From: Maniola hyperantus
Taxonomy: Eukaryota > Arthropoda > Insecta > Lepidoptera > Nymphalidae
Length of the DNA: 64,000 nucleotides
Assembly: GCF_902806685.2 (NCBI RefSeq)
Contig: NC_048556.1
Span: 3,968,001-4,032,000 of the forward strand
Direction: 5' to 3'
Position numbers and translations under genes: made by a program. Below the pieces are notes generated by a model. The model did no database searches. It saw only the letters and a program-made list of their open reading frames with translations, and was not told the origin of the DNA. Of this stretch, positions 1 through 9,831 are shown piece after piece (position 1 is the first letter of the stretch; every line of letters begins with the position of its first letter).

Positions 1-161
1 CCGCGGTTATCCGGCCGCGATGAGAAGGTCGCGCGTCGGCAACGGCTCGCGTGTTACGCGACCGCGTACAACTAGCGGGTTTAAAGTGACCATGTCAGAC
101 GACTGTGTAACTAATAATTGTTCTCTTTACTAATAAATTACTTATAACGTGGAATACTAAC

Positions 162-330
162 CTAAGAGCTAGCGCGCACCACAGTGCGGTGAATTGCTGT
201 GCGTTTTAAAATCTGCAAATGCGGTGCGGAATAAATTCCGTAGTGTGCGCACTTCTATGTAGTTCTACAGTTCACAGATTTAGCGAAAAAAACGTACGGA
301 ATATTTCCGTGGCACGCGCTAGCTCTAAGG
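162..330. mobile_element. MITE-4, complete-looking copy with terminal inverted repeats
   Basis: The left end cctaagagctagcgcg and the right end (reverse strand ccttagagctagcgcg) are inverted copies over about 20 bp, enclosing about 130 bp of non-coding DNA. No clear target duplication is visible. Related arms recur at 27173 and 61118. Confidence 0.65.
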
Positions 331-871
331 GTTTGGTTATCCCGGCGCCTCTAACATTTGAAGCAAAAAGGCTTCAAGCAGAAGGCCTCATTTAATTCAA
401 AATGTTGCTAAATTTCAATAGGTAGTTAATGATTTCCTAGAAATTAGTAATATTCAATCTGCCTATATGTTACTTGGCAAAGCTGTTTTTGTCATAAATT
501 GAATTGTCTTTTTGTCAAATAACACCGTTTGCTAAAAATTTATCGACAGATTACTACAGATAAATTGATTATTAATTTCGGTAAGTATGTCATTGATTTT
601 TTGATAATTAAGAAGTAAATTATTTATATAATTAGATTAATTACAAAGAGACGGTGGCCAGACCGGCCAAGTATTTCAGTCCACTAACTCAAGATCACTC
701 TATACACTTGACGGCTCACTTGCTCTATAAATAAGCATCGACACGCCACCGAAATAGCCATTCTTGTAAACTACTGATACATGTCTCTATTCGAAGGCGC
801 CAGACGTGTCTCGATATCGTGCATTGTTGACGATATCCATATTAATCTATCTATGTATACATCCATTTATA
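331..871. other. Unassigned AT-rich DNA
   Basis: No coding region longer than 60 codons, no repeat I recognise and no RNA signature. Confidence 0.5.
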
Positions 872-967
872 TAAAAAGGATTTTTGAAAATTTAATTCTT
901 AAGGGGAAACGAAGGGATTGAAATTTGTGTAGTCCATGCGGACGAAGTCGCAGGTATATTAAGCTAG
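872..967 (+). mobile_element. HLE-X, 3' part
   Basis: Holds the 3' part of the HLE-X consensus: an aaggatttttgaaaattt block, the gaagggattgaaatttgtgt block, then gcggacgaagtcgc and a CTAG terminus. The 5' half is missing. Confidence 0.65.
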
Positions 968-1143
968 TGTATTTGTATACCTAATATAAATTATTATAAA
1001 ATCCAAAAATACCTAATTACGGACACAATAATAGGTATTACTGTTATAGTATAATTTTTTATAGCTAAAAATAACTTGATAAAATAAAAAAATCGTTTAA
1101 CTCAATTAAGGTGCGTTATGAAATTAGCTACTGATAATTTCAA

Positions 1144-1305
1144 TGTGGCTGATTCCGTTGTACACAATCTCTAAACTAAACTAAAATGGCACGTCTAAAT
1201 CTATTGCTATTCCTTTCATAATGTTGCTTGCGGAAAAGAATAGCACTAGATTTAGACCTTTTAATTTAGTTTAGTTTAGAGATTATGTACAAGAGAATCG
1301 GCCCC
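1144..1305. mobile_element. MITE-3 copy
   Basis: Ends are inverted: tgattccgttgtacac on the left and, reversed, cgattctcttgtacat on the right, followed on each side by the mirrored words tctctaaactaaact and agtttagtttagaga. It is about 90% alike to the copy at 29979-30143. Non-coding. Confidence 0.8.
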
Positions 1306-1574
1306 AATACCTACCTAGCCGCCTAGATACTTTTTTGCCCTTCTTTTCGTCTACTCGATGATAGATGGCGCTATAAGGCATTAAAAAGCTCGCATTACCG
1401 AAGCTCCCAAGTCCACTACACGACTACACCATTGAAAGGGGAGTTTCGATATGATCATGGAATTAGGCATCATCCATCAGCTAAGCTTATTCATTTGTTC
1501 TGTGATTAAAATAAATATTTAGTTAAGTTACTTTTATTTCGGTATATTTACCGTGGTTAATAGCCTCATCTGGA

Positions 1575-1655
1575 CAGAAGGGCTGGCTCATTTGTCGCGG
1601 AAATGCAGCCAGTATTCTGGGCACCATTCCACGAGGGCACGATTTGTACAGTAAT
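1575..1655 (+). repeat. Non-LTR retrotransposon 3'-end scrap
   Basis: The segment with gcggaaatgcagccagtatt and ccattccacg recurs at 26583-26655. I recall it from the 3' ends of lepidopteran LINEs. The family is not identified. Confidence 0.4.
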
Positions 1656-2180
1656 TAGATAAGGCTAGCTTTGAGTTCTTGTAACATCATAAAAAACTTG
1701 TAACATTCTTCAATTTTTATTTTTAGGAAAAATATAGGTAGTAACTATATTTTCAAAACGCTTGAACTTAGTTCAGTCATGTAAGGTAATGAAATGAAAT
1801 TAAATGAAATAGAAATGATGTAAGGCGTAAGTAAGTGCACGTTCCCAGGACACATCTTGTAAATTCATGACGGCTGGGTATTAATACGTGTAAGACACAC
1901 GTGCCCTACATTTAGTACCAGAGATTGCAGAAATAACCTGAGTTTACACAAACTCGTTACAAGTTACGCGAAAATTATTTTCAGCTCAAACAACTAGTCA
2001 TTGCAGCCTTAAAACGTCTTCATGAATCAACTCTTAAAGTAGTCAATTAAACATACTAGCTGACCTGCCCTGTTTCCGTTCGCATGGAATTTCTGAAAAT
2101 ATTTTCTATGGAACGAAACTGACTCCTACAAATTCTTTGTTTGACTTCTGAGTTTACTACTATCTATAGGTAAAAGTAAG
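1656..2180. other. Unassigned AT-rich DNA
   Basis: Nothing recognised; no coding region longer than 60 codons. Confidence 0.45.
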
Positions 2181-2298
2181 GATGAGATCTATAGAGCGCA
2201 CTCTGGCTTAGCTTAGAAACGAGACAGATCTCTCAATTAGATCTGTCTCGTTTTAATCTTAGACTGAGCTAAGTCAAAGTGCGCTCTACATCTCAGCC
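2181..2298. mobile_element. MITE-5, fold-back copy
   Basis: The two halves are mirror images: agagcgcactctggcttagc then aacgagacagatct on the left, and agatctgtctcgtttt then gctaagtcaaagtgcgctct on the right. The whole 118 bp folds as one hairpin with a short AT loop. A half copy lies at 26697-26800. Confidence 0.8.
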
Positions 2299-2411
2299 TC
2301 AATGAGGTCCTAGACTCTTACGTCTATTCTAAAGAGAGAATTTTCATGCATAAATTTTTAAGATTCTAGATGCAACGGTTTGAGTCAGTCAGTCACCTTC
2401 TCCTTTTATAT

Positions 2412-2692
2412 ATATAGACTAGCTGATGCCCACGAATTCTTTCGCGTGGATTTAGGTTTTTAAAAATCCCGTAGAAACTCTTTGATTTTCCGGGATAAAA
2501 ATTGCCTATGGCACTCTCCAGGTCTTTGACTATACCCTGCTATATACCCATGCAAAAAATCACGTCGATCCGTTCCTCCGTTGCGACGTGATTAACGGAC
2601 CAATCAACAAACTAACAAACCAATAAACCAACAAACAAACACACTTTCGCGTTTGTAATATGGGTAGGGATTTATGATATGGATAGGGATTT
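2412..2692 (-). mobile_element. HLE-Y, near full length
   Basis: Read on plus it runs ctagctgatgcccacg, ttttccgggataaaaa, ctctccaggtctttgac, atcacgtcgatccgtt, gttgcgacgtgatt, a (aaca)n-like stretch and cacactttcgcgttt. On minus this is the usual Helitron-like order with a CTAG terminus. There is no coding capacity. Confidence 0.7.
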
Positions 2693-2769
2693 TTTTTTTC
2701 TTCTTCTGGCTTTACACAGATTAGCCAATGTCAGGTAGGGGTAGGGATTTACCTACTGCCTGATTCCCC

Positions 2770-3015
2770 TGACCTACGTGGATCTAGGGTTTTTAACGAT
2801 ACTGTTGGAATTTCCCAAAATACTTTCTTAGCCCGCGATTTCATAAATTTTGAAATCTTTGACTTTACAGGTTAAAAGTATCCTATATCCCGTCCTCAGG
2901 ATGCAAGTTATCTCCGTACTGTTCGTCAAGATTGGTTTAGTGGTTAAGCCGTTAAAAGGCAACAAACAGACAGACAAACGGAGTTGTTTTCACATTTTTA
3001 ATTTTAAGTATGGTT
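2770..3015 (-). mobile_element. Degenerate HLE copy
   Basis: Weak but ordered matches: tacgtggatctagggttttt, cctcaggatgcaagttatct, cgtcaagattggttta, agacagacaaacgg and a final taagtatgg. Decayed; ends uncertain. Confidence 0.45.
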
Positions 3016-3239
3016 AGATAGATATAGATTACAAGCCTGTTGACGATTCAATCAAAACAACATTCGCGAGCATGTCTCTACACGCTCCAGCTGGAGGCCG
3101 GGCCTCGCTCCTCTCCACGTGCCCACGTGCCCACGTTCCCACGGTCTGCGGGGGTCCTCTCCGGACCTCCACTACTGCTTTTTTATTATTAAGTGCCAAT
3201 TGATTCACGGTATGGCAAAATTGTTTTGACAATATGTCA
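3016..3239. other. GC-rich unassigned segment
   Basis: Contains gtgcccacgtgcccacgttc and other CACGTG-type words. It reads open on minus for 67 codons with no domain I recognise. Possibly part of an unidentified repeat. Confidence 0.35.
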
Positions 3240-3531
3240 CATCATCATGATCAACCCATCGCCGGCTCACTACTGAGCACGAGTCTCCTCTCAGAATGAG
3301 AAGAGTATGGCCATAGTCTACCACGCTGGCCAAGTGAGGATATGCAGACTTCACACATCTTTGGGAACATTATGGAGAACTCCCAGGCGTGCAGGTTTCT
3401 TCACGATATTTTCCTTCAACTTCCTTGATTGCTTAAAACGCACATAACTCTGAAAAGTTAACGCACGGGGTCGTACCCTCGTCCTCATGAATAGGGGGTG
3501 GATGTCCTAACCACTAGGCTATCACAGCTTT
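3240..3531 (-). mobile_element. SINE-A, near full length
   Basis: Starts with the catcatgatcaacccatcg tail, then cgccggctcac, tctaccacgctggcca and tatggagaactcccagg, and ends with the tRNA-like head (ctaaccactaggctatcaca). The B box is damaged compared with the copy at 52501. Confidence 0.85.
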
Positions 3532-3540
3532 AACAAGGCA

Positions 3541-3660
3541 TAACCAAGGCTACATGAAACAGACTATTGTGATCAACCTCACCACAGGACAACGCTGAAC
3601 GGATACAGATTATTTGCAGCATCACGGCATGGCGCATCGTGGATGCGGTAAACTGGGCAC
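3541..3660. repeat. Direct repeat, first copy
   Basis: About 120 bp from aaccaaggctacatgaaaca through ccacaggacaacgctgaacg and gcagcatcacggcatggcgc. It matches 3811-3930 at a constant 270-bp offset with about 85-90% identity. Function unknown; the sequence is CpG-rich at its right end. Confidence 0.8.
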
Positions 3661-3745
3661 TTTCATCTTAGACTGCATCATCAGTATAACTTACCAGTTA
3701 CCACCAGGAGAGATCGCAGTCAAGGGCTAACTTGTAATGGAGTAA
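3661..3745 (+). mobile_element. SINE-B tail fragment
   Basis: Words cttagactgcatcatca, ttaccaccaggagaga and gcagtcaagggctaacttgt are the 3' tail of SINE-B. It sits between the two direct-repeat copies. Confidence 0.6.
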
Positions 3746-3810
3746 AACAATACTTGTTACCTAAAAATTTGCTCTAATAGGAGACTGAAGGAGATGTTTT
3801 GCAAAAGGTA

Positions 3811-3930
3811 CAACCAAGGCTACATGAAACAAAATAGTATGATTAAGCTCTCCACAGGACAACGCTGAACGGATACACATTGTTTGCAGCATCACGGCAT
3901 GGCGCGCCGTGGAGGCGGTAAACAGGGCGC
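3811..3930. repeat. Direct repeat, second copy
   Basis: Second copy of the 120-bp unit at 3541-3660. It runs on without a break into CpG-rich DNA (ggcgcgccgtggaggcgg, gggtcgacgcccgcacc). Confidence 0.8.
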
Positions 3931-4284
3931 GCGGTCAAGGTTGACTATTTCAGACGGGGTCGACGCCCGCACCATGGCGGAACGTCCCATCCACATTAAA
4001 CTATTGTGAAAATTATACTTTATTTGTTCGGTGATTTTGAAGTGAAAGTTCTTATGGCGCGTTGGGCGATTTTGGGATGTCTGACATGCTAATGTTAATA
4101 GAAATAGGTATCAGCTTTACGCTCTACAAGAAATTACTGTTAGCTAGCATATGCGCTTTCGATAGTATAATTATAATATGTAGGTATACTTACGTATATT
4201 CATTTTGATACTACAATGTACCGATTTGATAATCCAAAAAAAACCAGTTATTTCATTTTTACGATTTTACTTCTGTTGGCAGTC
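3931..4284. other. Unassigned DNA
   Basis: CpG-rich to about 3990, then AT-rich. No coding region, RNA gene or known repeat seen. Confidence 0.4.
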
Positions 4285-4508
4285 CTCATCATCATTACGG
4301 ATATCCTTTCAGAATGTAAAGGTTAAGGGCCATAGTCTTGTCCATGCGGGTTGGAAGATTTCGCACACCTTTGAGAACATTATGGAAAACTCACAGGCAT
4401 GCAACTTTGGAAAAGTTAAAGTTGCGTGCCCGGGATTGAACCCCTCAGCCCTCAGCTCTTGAATAGAAGGCAAGAGATAGTCTTGACCACTAGGCTATCA
4501 CCGCTTAT
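4285..4508 (-). mobile_element. SINE-A, internally deleted
   Basis: Keeps the catcatcat tail, gagaacattatggaaaac, the gcgtgcccgggattgaaccc B-box region and ccactaggctatcacc at the head. The block between the gcatgca word and the head is missing. Confidence 0.75.
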
Positions 4509-4604
4509 ACTGAACTAGCTTATGCTCGCGAATTCGTCCGCGTGGACTACACAAATTTCAAACCCCTCGAATTAAATTTTAAAAAATCCTTTCATTGCAG
4601 ATGC

Positions 4605-4754
4605 AGTTAAGGTTGTCTGGAAGAGATCGCTATTTAGCGATAAGACCGCCTTTTTGTACCTACTTATTAAGATTTCTTTTTTAACCTGTCATTTTTGTTT
4701 CTGTGATACAATAAAGTATATACAATTATACATACATACGTACAGTCATACATA
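4605..4754 (+). mobile_element. LINE 3' tail inserted in HLE-X
   Basis: Has gtctggaagagatcgct, tagcgataagaccgcctttt and gtgatacaataaagtat, the 3' end of a common lepidopteran non-LTR retrotransposon, followed by a cata-rich tail. ATGC flanks both sides (4601-4604, 4755-4758), consistent with a 4-bp target duplication. Confidence 0.65.
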
Positions 4755-4800
4755 CATGCCCACGTCATAATAGCAATATCTGCATGCTAAATTTCAGCCC

Positions 4801-4877
4801 GATCCGTCCAGTAGTTTGAGCTGTGCGTTGATCAACGGATAGATCAATTTGATCAATCTCAAACTACTGGACGGATC
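4801..4877. repeat. Perfect inverted repeat inside HLE-X
   Basis: Arms of 20 bp, 4801-4820 (gatccgtccagtagtttgag) and its exact reverse complement at 4858-4877, separated by 37 bp. Consensus HLE-X has the left arm only once. Confidence 0.85.
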
Positions 4878-5389
4878 TATCCATCAATAGATCAGTCAGT
4901 CAGTCACCTTTATATATTTAGATTTAGATGAACTTTGTACTGAAGGATACGAATCCGACCTACTCAACATGTAACTGTACCTTCAAAAACTCAGCTCGAT
5001 ATTAATTATTATCAAGTAATGGTTTTAACCCTAGAAAGATAACCATAGCCAGACATACTTTAAAGATAACCATACGCTTTAGAGGCGCTCGCTTTTTAAA
5101 TGCATATTTTTACCTAATTTCGTTATTATAGTAGACATTTTATTTTATTATCTTAGAAGGTATATTTATAGCTTTAAGAAAAAAATACAGTTAAATTTTA
5201 ATAAGTTTATTTTATGGAGTTAAAAATTAAACAAGCAGACCTCTAGGAAAAATAACAAAAATCAACAGTCTTCTAGTTTATCAACTAAATCACTTAAGTT
5301 GTCTGGTAATAATTTTGTTTTTCCTCCTAAACTATTTGGCTACGGTCTAACGAGTCTGAAAACAGTAATCAATACAAACATGCTGGGAT

Positions 5390-5520
5390 TTATAGGCATT
5401 TGTTGCAAACTTGTTTTCTATGCTCGCCGCAAACAGTCTTTTTGCTCTTAAAGCAAGTCATCTATGACATTAGTTTTATTTTCATACGTGCAGTAAATGC
5501 AACAACACCTCCTTTTGGCT
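5390..5520 (-). pseudogene. piggyBac transposase cysteine-rich C-terminus, frameshifted
   Basis: Read on minus from 5520, one frame gives AKRRCCCIYCTYENKTN and then shifts. The next frame resumes with CFKSKKTVCGEHRKQVCNKC and ends at a TAA (5392-5390). The spacing C-x2-C ... C ... C-x2-H-x5-C-x2-C matches the cysteine-rich DNA-binding domain that ends piggyBac transposases, which recognises the element's subterminal repeats. Upstream residues (TEQVREVDETD) fit the acidic stretch before this domain. The catalytic aspartate core is absent, so no active enzyme can be made. The two frame breaks show decay. Assignment to piggyBac is strong because the domain sits inside TTAA-flanked piggyBac ends. 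Confidence 0.82.
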
Positions 5521-5847
5521 AAAATATCAGTTTCATCAACTTCTCGAACCTGTTCAGTTCGGTAAGGTGGTCTTCTAACTCACTGTCGGCATCCAGAGGT
5601 TGATCTATGCTGTTTTCCTTTTTTGGCTCAGCAAATCGCTCATCTCTTATTCTGTTAGCGTTATCCTGCTTGCCATTACGGTTGCGTATCAAATAGTTCC
5701 TAAAAACAAACAGAAACGTATAAATATTTACTTTACATAGCTAAAACTTCATCACCAAAGTAAACTTAAAAGTTACACAAAAGATAAACATACGCCTCGC
5801 GAGCGCAATAACTCGTCATATTAGAAAAACTATAGAACTTACCGCAT
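5519..5847 (-). pseudogene. Possible two-exon leader ORF inside the piggyBac element
   Basis: On minus, ATG at 5847 is followed after five bases by GTAAGT (donor at 5842). The acceptor tttgtttttag ends at 5700. Joining 5843 to 5699 keeps one frame open for 61 codons, starting MRNYLIRNRNGKQ and including an acidic DADSELEDH stretch, until a TAG at 5521-5519. The intron would be 143 nt. Acidic N-termini are usual in piggyBac transposases, so this may be the transposase start brought next to its C-terminus by internal deletion. Splicing is inferred from consensus only. The ORF overlaps the cysteine-rich part in another frame. Confidence 0.4.
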
Positions 5848-5990
5848 GGAAACAGTCGTCCCTCGAAAGAGTAGACCTAGGAGTGAGTTGGCTGTGAAGC
5901 ACAAACAAATACGCTCGTTGGAAAAAAAGTAAACACAATAAGTTTCTCGCGCGGGCGCCTCTGCGACGTTGGTTATCTTTCTAGGGTTAA

Positions 5991-6730
5991 ACATACAATA
6001 AGATACAATTTATATCAGACATTATTTAAACCTTTTTGTCGCGCGTCCTGGGCCATGTGCGCCATATGCTTTCGTCTTTTTATCTTAACATATCAATTAG
6101 ATGATTCTTTGATCACATAAAGGCAAGATCACACTAATGACTTTTTGTTTCGCAACTTTTTATCCTGCCGACTTTTTACGTTAGGATAAAAAAAGAAGCA
6201 GCGTTTATGCAAGCAATTTTTTATTACTGAGAGATTTTTTAGAATGTAATTAGATTATAATAACTTAGCATGTAGGTACACGTTTTGGATTAGTCTGTCA
6301 ATGTATAATATTGTTTAAACTGAAATAAAAATAAAATAAACATAAAACTAGATGAAGAGTTTGAACTAGATGGTATTTGATCATAAGTTACGCGCGAGAT
6401 ACTAAGAACATTTTGGTTCACAACTTTTTAATCTCCCGACTTTTGACGTCCGGACATAAGTTGACGACCCGGCAAGTTCTTATAATGTAAAGGAGTCCTT
6501 AGATACTTCTTAGCGACATGTCGCTAATGTGCTCTTGCACTGACATCTTAACAAGTCCATACACGTTCATCCTGGGTGGGTTTTATTTCTTTTGCTAACG
6601 TCTTAATGAGGAGCTACTTGAAGTTCATTGTTTCGGATGATTTGGGAATCAATTATTATTGTATGCAGTGCTTCCCATGCTACCTACTTGAGTTCTTGTA
6701 AAAGATGGAGTGATAACAAATAGCTTGAAG
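5991..6730. other. Unassigned DNA with a diverged internal direct repeat
   Basis: Two similar stretches, about 6140-6186 (cgcaactttttatcctgccg) and 6410-6457 (cacaactttttaatctcccg), lie 270 bp apart. No coding region recognised. Confidence 0.45.
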
Positions 6731-7009
6731 CACTACAGAGCACGGGTCTCCTCTCGGAGTGAGAAGAGTTTTGGCTATAGTCTACCACGCTGGCCAAGTG
6801 CGGATTGGCAGACTTCACACACCTTCGAGAACAGTATGGAGAACTCTCAGGCATGCAGGTTTCCTCACAATGTTTTCCTTTACCGTTAAAGCAAGTGATA
6901 CTTACTTAAAACGCACCTAACTCCAAAAAGTTAGCGGTGCGTGTCCGAGATTGAGCCCCCGACCTCCAATTAGGAGACGGACGTTCTAACCACTAAGCTA
7001 TCACAGCTT
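6731..7009 (-). mobile_element. SINE-A lacking the GAT tail
   Basis: Runs from actacagagcacgggtctcc to ctaagctatcacagctt at the tRNA-like head. Good agreement with 52501-52817 apart from point changes. Confidence 0.88.
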
Positions 7010-7327
7010 GAAGCCCGCGGGTCACTAATAGAATAAAAAATTGTTTCGGGTTTTACGAAATACCATAAAAATCTATAAAATCTCCATGTAATGCGATTAC
7101 AGTTGAAACTAAGCAACACATCTGCCAGCTAAGCACTGAAATGTACATAATATAATAACACAAGTTCGCTAGAAGAGGTGTGCCATACAAAATGACAGAT
7201 TTTTCTATGCCGATTCTAAGCGCCTCATCGAACGTAAGTACCCACCGGGATTTAAAATTGACACTTTGCGTCAAATGGTCCTCGTGTTGACTCTATTTTG
7301 ACAAATGTCTCATTACTAACATTTAGT

Positions 7328-7430
7328 TCCAAGTACGTCCACGTGCCCACGTTACGCTTACTGCTGCTATCAGCGCCAAAATAGCGAAAATCAAGTTGGT
7401 TCGAAAACATGTCGGCAATCGTAAGTCCAG
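7328..7430 (-). repeat. Dispersed repeat R16, copy 1
   Basis: Ordered matches with 24249-24345 and 38238-38353: a gagtacg-like word, cgcttactgc/cgctcactgc, atcagcgccaaaat, cgaaaatcaagtt, and a cgtaagtc end. Non-coding; class unknown. Confidence 0.5.
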
Positions 7431-7707
7431 CGTGTAGTAGTAGAGATCAGTGGGTCTATGGTTTATCGGCAGATCTACAGTCTACACATTGTAATAAAAT
7501 TGTGCAATCCACGCAAAGGCGACACTCTCTATTGTGTGTCACGTGCCTAATGTTATTAGCGAATTAACAGAAATATTCACTTTCGGATATATTACAGAAC
7601 AGTGACAAGCGTAGAGTTTCGTCATATTAAACAGGTAGTCCAAATAGTAAAAAACGTTTTCAAAAACCCGACTGCGGCTTGCACTGAATCAGGCCTGGTG
7701 TAATGAC

Positions 7708-7896
7708 AGACTGAGTGATTATCAACGCACAGCTCAAACTACTGGACGGATCGGGCTGAAATTTGGCATGCAGATAGCTATTATGACATAGGCATCCGCT
7801 ACGAAAGGATTTTTGAAAATTCAACCCCTAAGGGGGTGAAATAGGGGTTTGAAATTTGTGTAGTTCATGCGGACGAAGTCGCGAGCATAAGCTAAT
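7708..7896 (+). mobile_element. HLE-X, 5'-truncated
   Basis: Reads atcaacgcacagctcaaact, ggatcgggctgaaatttggc, tagctattatgacatagg, aagggggtgaaataggggtt and gcggacgaagtcgcgagc, ending ataagcta. The gtca microsatellite end is missing. Confidence 0.82.
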
Positions 7897-8317
7897 TTCG
7901 TATAATATCATTCCCCTTACTACGGGATGGGATTTAACCATGATTTAACATAAATGAAACACACGTAGGTAGGTATAATGCATATTATTCTCTGTTCCTT
8001 TTTATGTTCCCATGTGTAAAATGATAAATGTCCACCAGTGTTCCCATGTTGCGAGAAGGTACTTCTTATTAATGAAAACATAATCCTTGTCGTTACGTCC
8101 CCGTCACGTACTCTGGTTCTACACGTTGGCCCCTCTCGCACATGCTTTGTGTTCTCCTAGCTAGATAACCGTTAAGTGTTAATGATCAAAATACTCTCAC
8201 GTGACGAAACTTTAACATAGTTTTGTAACTAAAGTTAAGTAGGTATAAGTACTAAAAAATTATATTAGTCTTAGTGCTAAAAAACATACATAGGTATCAC
8301 AAATTTCGTCAATGGCA
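7897..8317. other. Unassigned DNA
   Basis: AT-rich; a 73-codon minus frame here has no recognisable domain. Confidence 0.4.
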
Positions 8318-8321
8318 GCAA

Positions 8322-8402
8322 GCGTGCCGTAGCTTGGTGGTCAGAGGGTCGGGCGCGATCCCAGGAGACGCGGGTTCGATTCCTACCGGTCCGCAGTTTT
8401 TG
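8322..8402 (+). mobile_element. SINE-D tRNA-like head
   Basis: Has a plausible pol III A box (gtagcttggtggtcag) and a perfect B box (gggttcgattcc), about 35 bp apart, then accggtccgcag. The body after it is AT-rich and includes a loose inverted word pair (gtgtaggtaaaac at 8438, aaacctacactc at 8495). It is not a functional tRNA, as no matching acceptor stem is visible. Confidence 0.55.
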
Positions 8403-8410
8403 ATACGTGT

Positions 8411-9831
8411 TTGAAATTATTTAGAAATTTCCTTGAAGTGTAGGTAAAACACTATAACAATTACAAAAAAATATTATGATATCAAACTTCAAAAGAAAAC
8501 CTACACTCACATGATTTGAAAAGTTTAGTTTGGTGGATACGTAAGTAAAGTAGGTACGTTACACAAAACCGTCACGACAAAATTAGAAAATCCCTTTGTG
8601 GACTATGATATAAATAGGCAATTACTTCTTTGGAATTCCGAATGGGAACTATAAAGAAAGAATGTTTATAACTCCAAGAGCGTTTAATACAAGGAATCGA
8701 TTCCCGGACCCCGTCATTATGGTGATATATCTCATAATCCACCTTCTCATTAAGCTACATTTAGGCCTTGGACAAACAAAACGCGCGGCGGCCATGTAAG
8801 TAGAAATTTTGTTCTAAGGCGGTGATGCATGACAGTAGCTGCAAGCCGTAAATAAAAAATACAGCCACTATATCGATTTATTTATTTATTTATAGCCAGT
8901 GTAATTCGGGTTGATGTAAGGATATACCGTTCGCTGTTTTATAACTTCAAGTTGCGTCTTTGAAGTCATGGAGTCGAGAGCCGTGACGCGTTGAGTCCAG
9001 AACATAATAAAGAAACAAGTGCAACGACGCGTCAATGACGAGTTTCTAGAGGTTTATAAAACAAGGAACTGTATTAAACACCTGCTTGGCGAGATGGCGG
9101 GGACGCACGAAGTTAGTAGCGCAGTTCAACTATAGAATTGCGATCATCCATTTCTTTATAAGATAGCCTAGGAGCCGATTTGAATTCGCTGCCGTCACGC
9201 GTTGCGTTTGACCAGGCCTTAGTTTTCCATACTCATTCCATCGAAAACTCGGTATTGGGATTGAAGAACTAATTCATAAAGATCAAAGTGAAAGGCATTA
9301 TGACAAAATACCTAATAATGTAATCGATTTTTTGATATTATCGATTTTAGATCTTTCTGTCTCGGGTAGTCGATAGAGACATAATTTTTGTTTAATTTTA
9401 ATCGATCTAGTTCTATGGTAACGTGGGCAACGGAATGAATAATATATAATAAAACGTAATTAATAAATAGGTATAAATATAAATAACAAAAAGATTGAAT
9501 CTTGGGACTAAAGAGCTGTTGATAAAAGTTGCAATGTCAAAATAATAGCAAGTCGAAAATTAAAAAAAAAACGAATGTTACAACTGCTGTAAGTATACCT
9601 AATGTTTATCTAAGTATAATAAAATAGTATTATACTTATCATTTAAAAACCGGCATCAATAACAATTGATGGTGTACACTTATTTTTTACTTTGTCGCAG
9701 AAAATCAGTAAAAGCATGCACTTGAAATAAGCATAATATTATTACGAGTAAAATTTCTATTTCTAAAAAAATATTTCTTTCTTTCTACATTTCTACGTAT
9801 GACAATGGAGAAATTTACTAATCTTATTTTA
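8411..9831. other. Long unassigned AT-rich stretch
   Basis: No recognisable gene or repeat. A short (ttta)4 run lies at 8876-8895. Moderately CpG-rich patches occur near 8780 and 9170. Confidence 0.45.

Larger units (their letters stand above)
4512..4924 (-). mobile_element. HLE-X interrupted by a LINE tail
   Basis: Left part 4512-4604 reads ctagcttatgctcgcg, gtccgcgtggactacaca and caaacccctcg. Right part 4755-4924 resumes exactly in register with acgtcataatagc, ctgcatgctaaatttcagcc, a gtcagtcagtca run and tatatatttaga. Between them lies foreign DNA flanked by ATGC on both sides. The right part carries an extra internal fold-back. Confidence 0.75.
5025..5990. mobile_element. piggyBac-type transposon, internally reduced
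   Basis: TTAA at 5025-5028 and 5987-5990 brackets 958 bp whose ends are exact inverted repeats: ccctagaaagataacca at 5029 and its reverse complement ending at 5986. The first 13 bases equal the terminal repeat known for the piggyBac family, and TTAA is that family's target. Subterminal words gaggcgctcgc (about 5091) and, reversed, gaggcgcccgc also mirror each other. Autonomous piggyBac elements are about 2.5 kb, so this is a shortened derivative. It still carries a decayed transposase C-terminus on minus. Confidence 0.93.

Noticed and set aside
8322..8402. Possible true tRNA gene
   Set aside because: A and B boxes are present but no paired acceptor stem or clear anticodon arm could be drawn; better explained as a SINE head.
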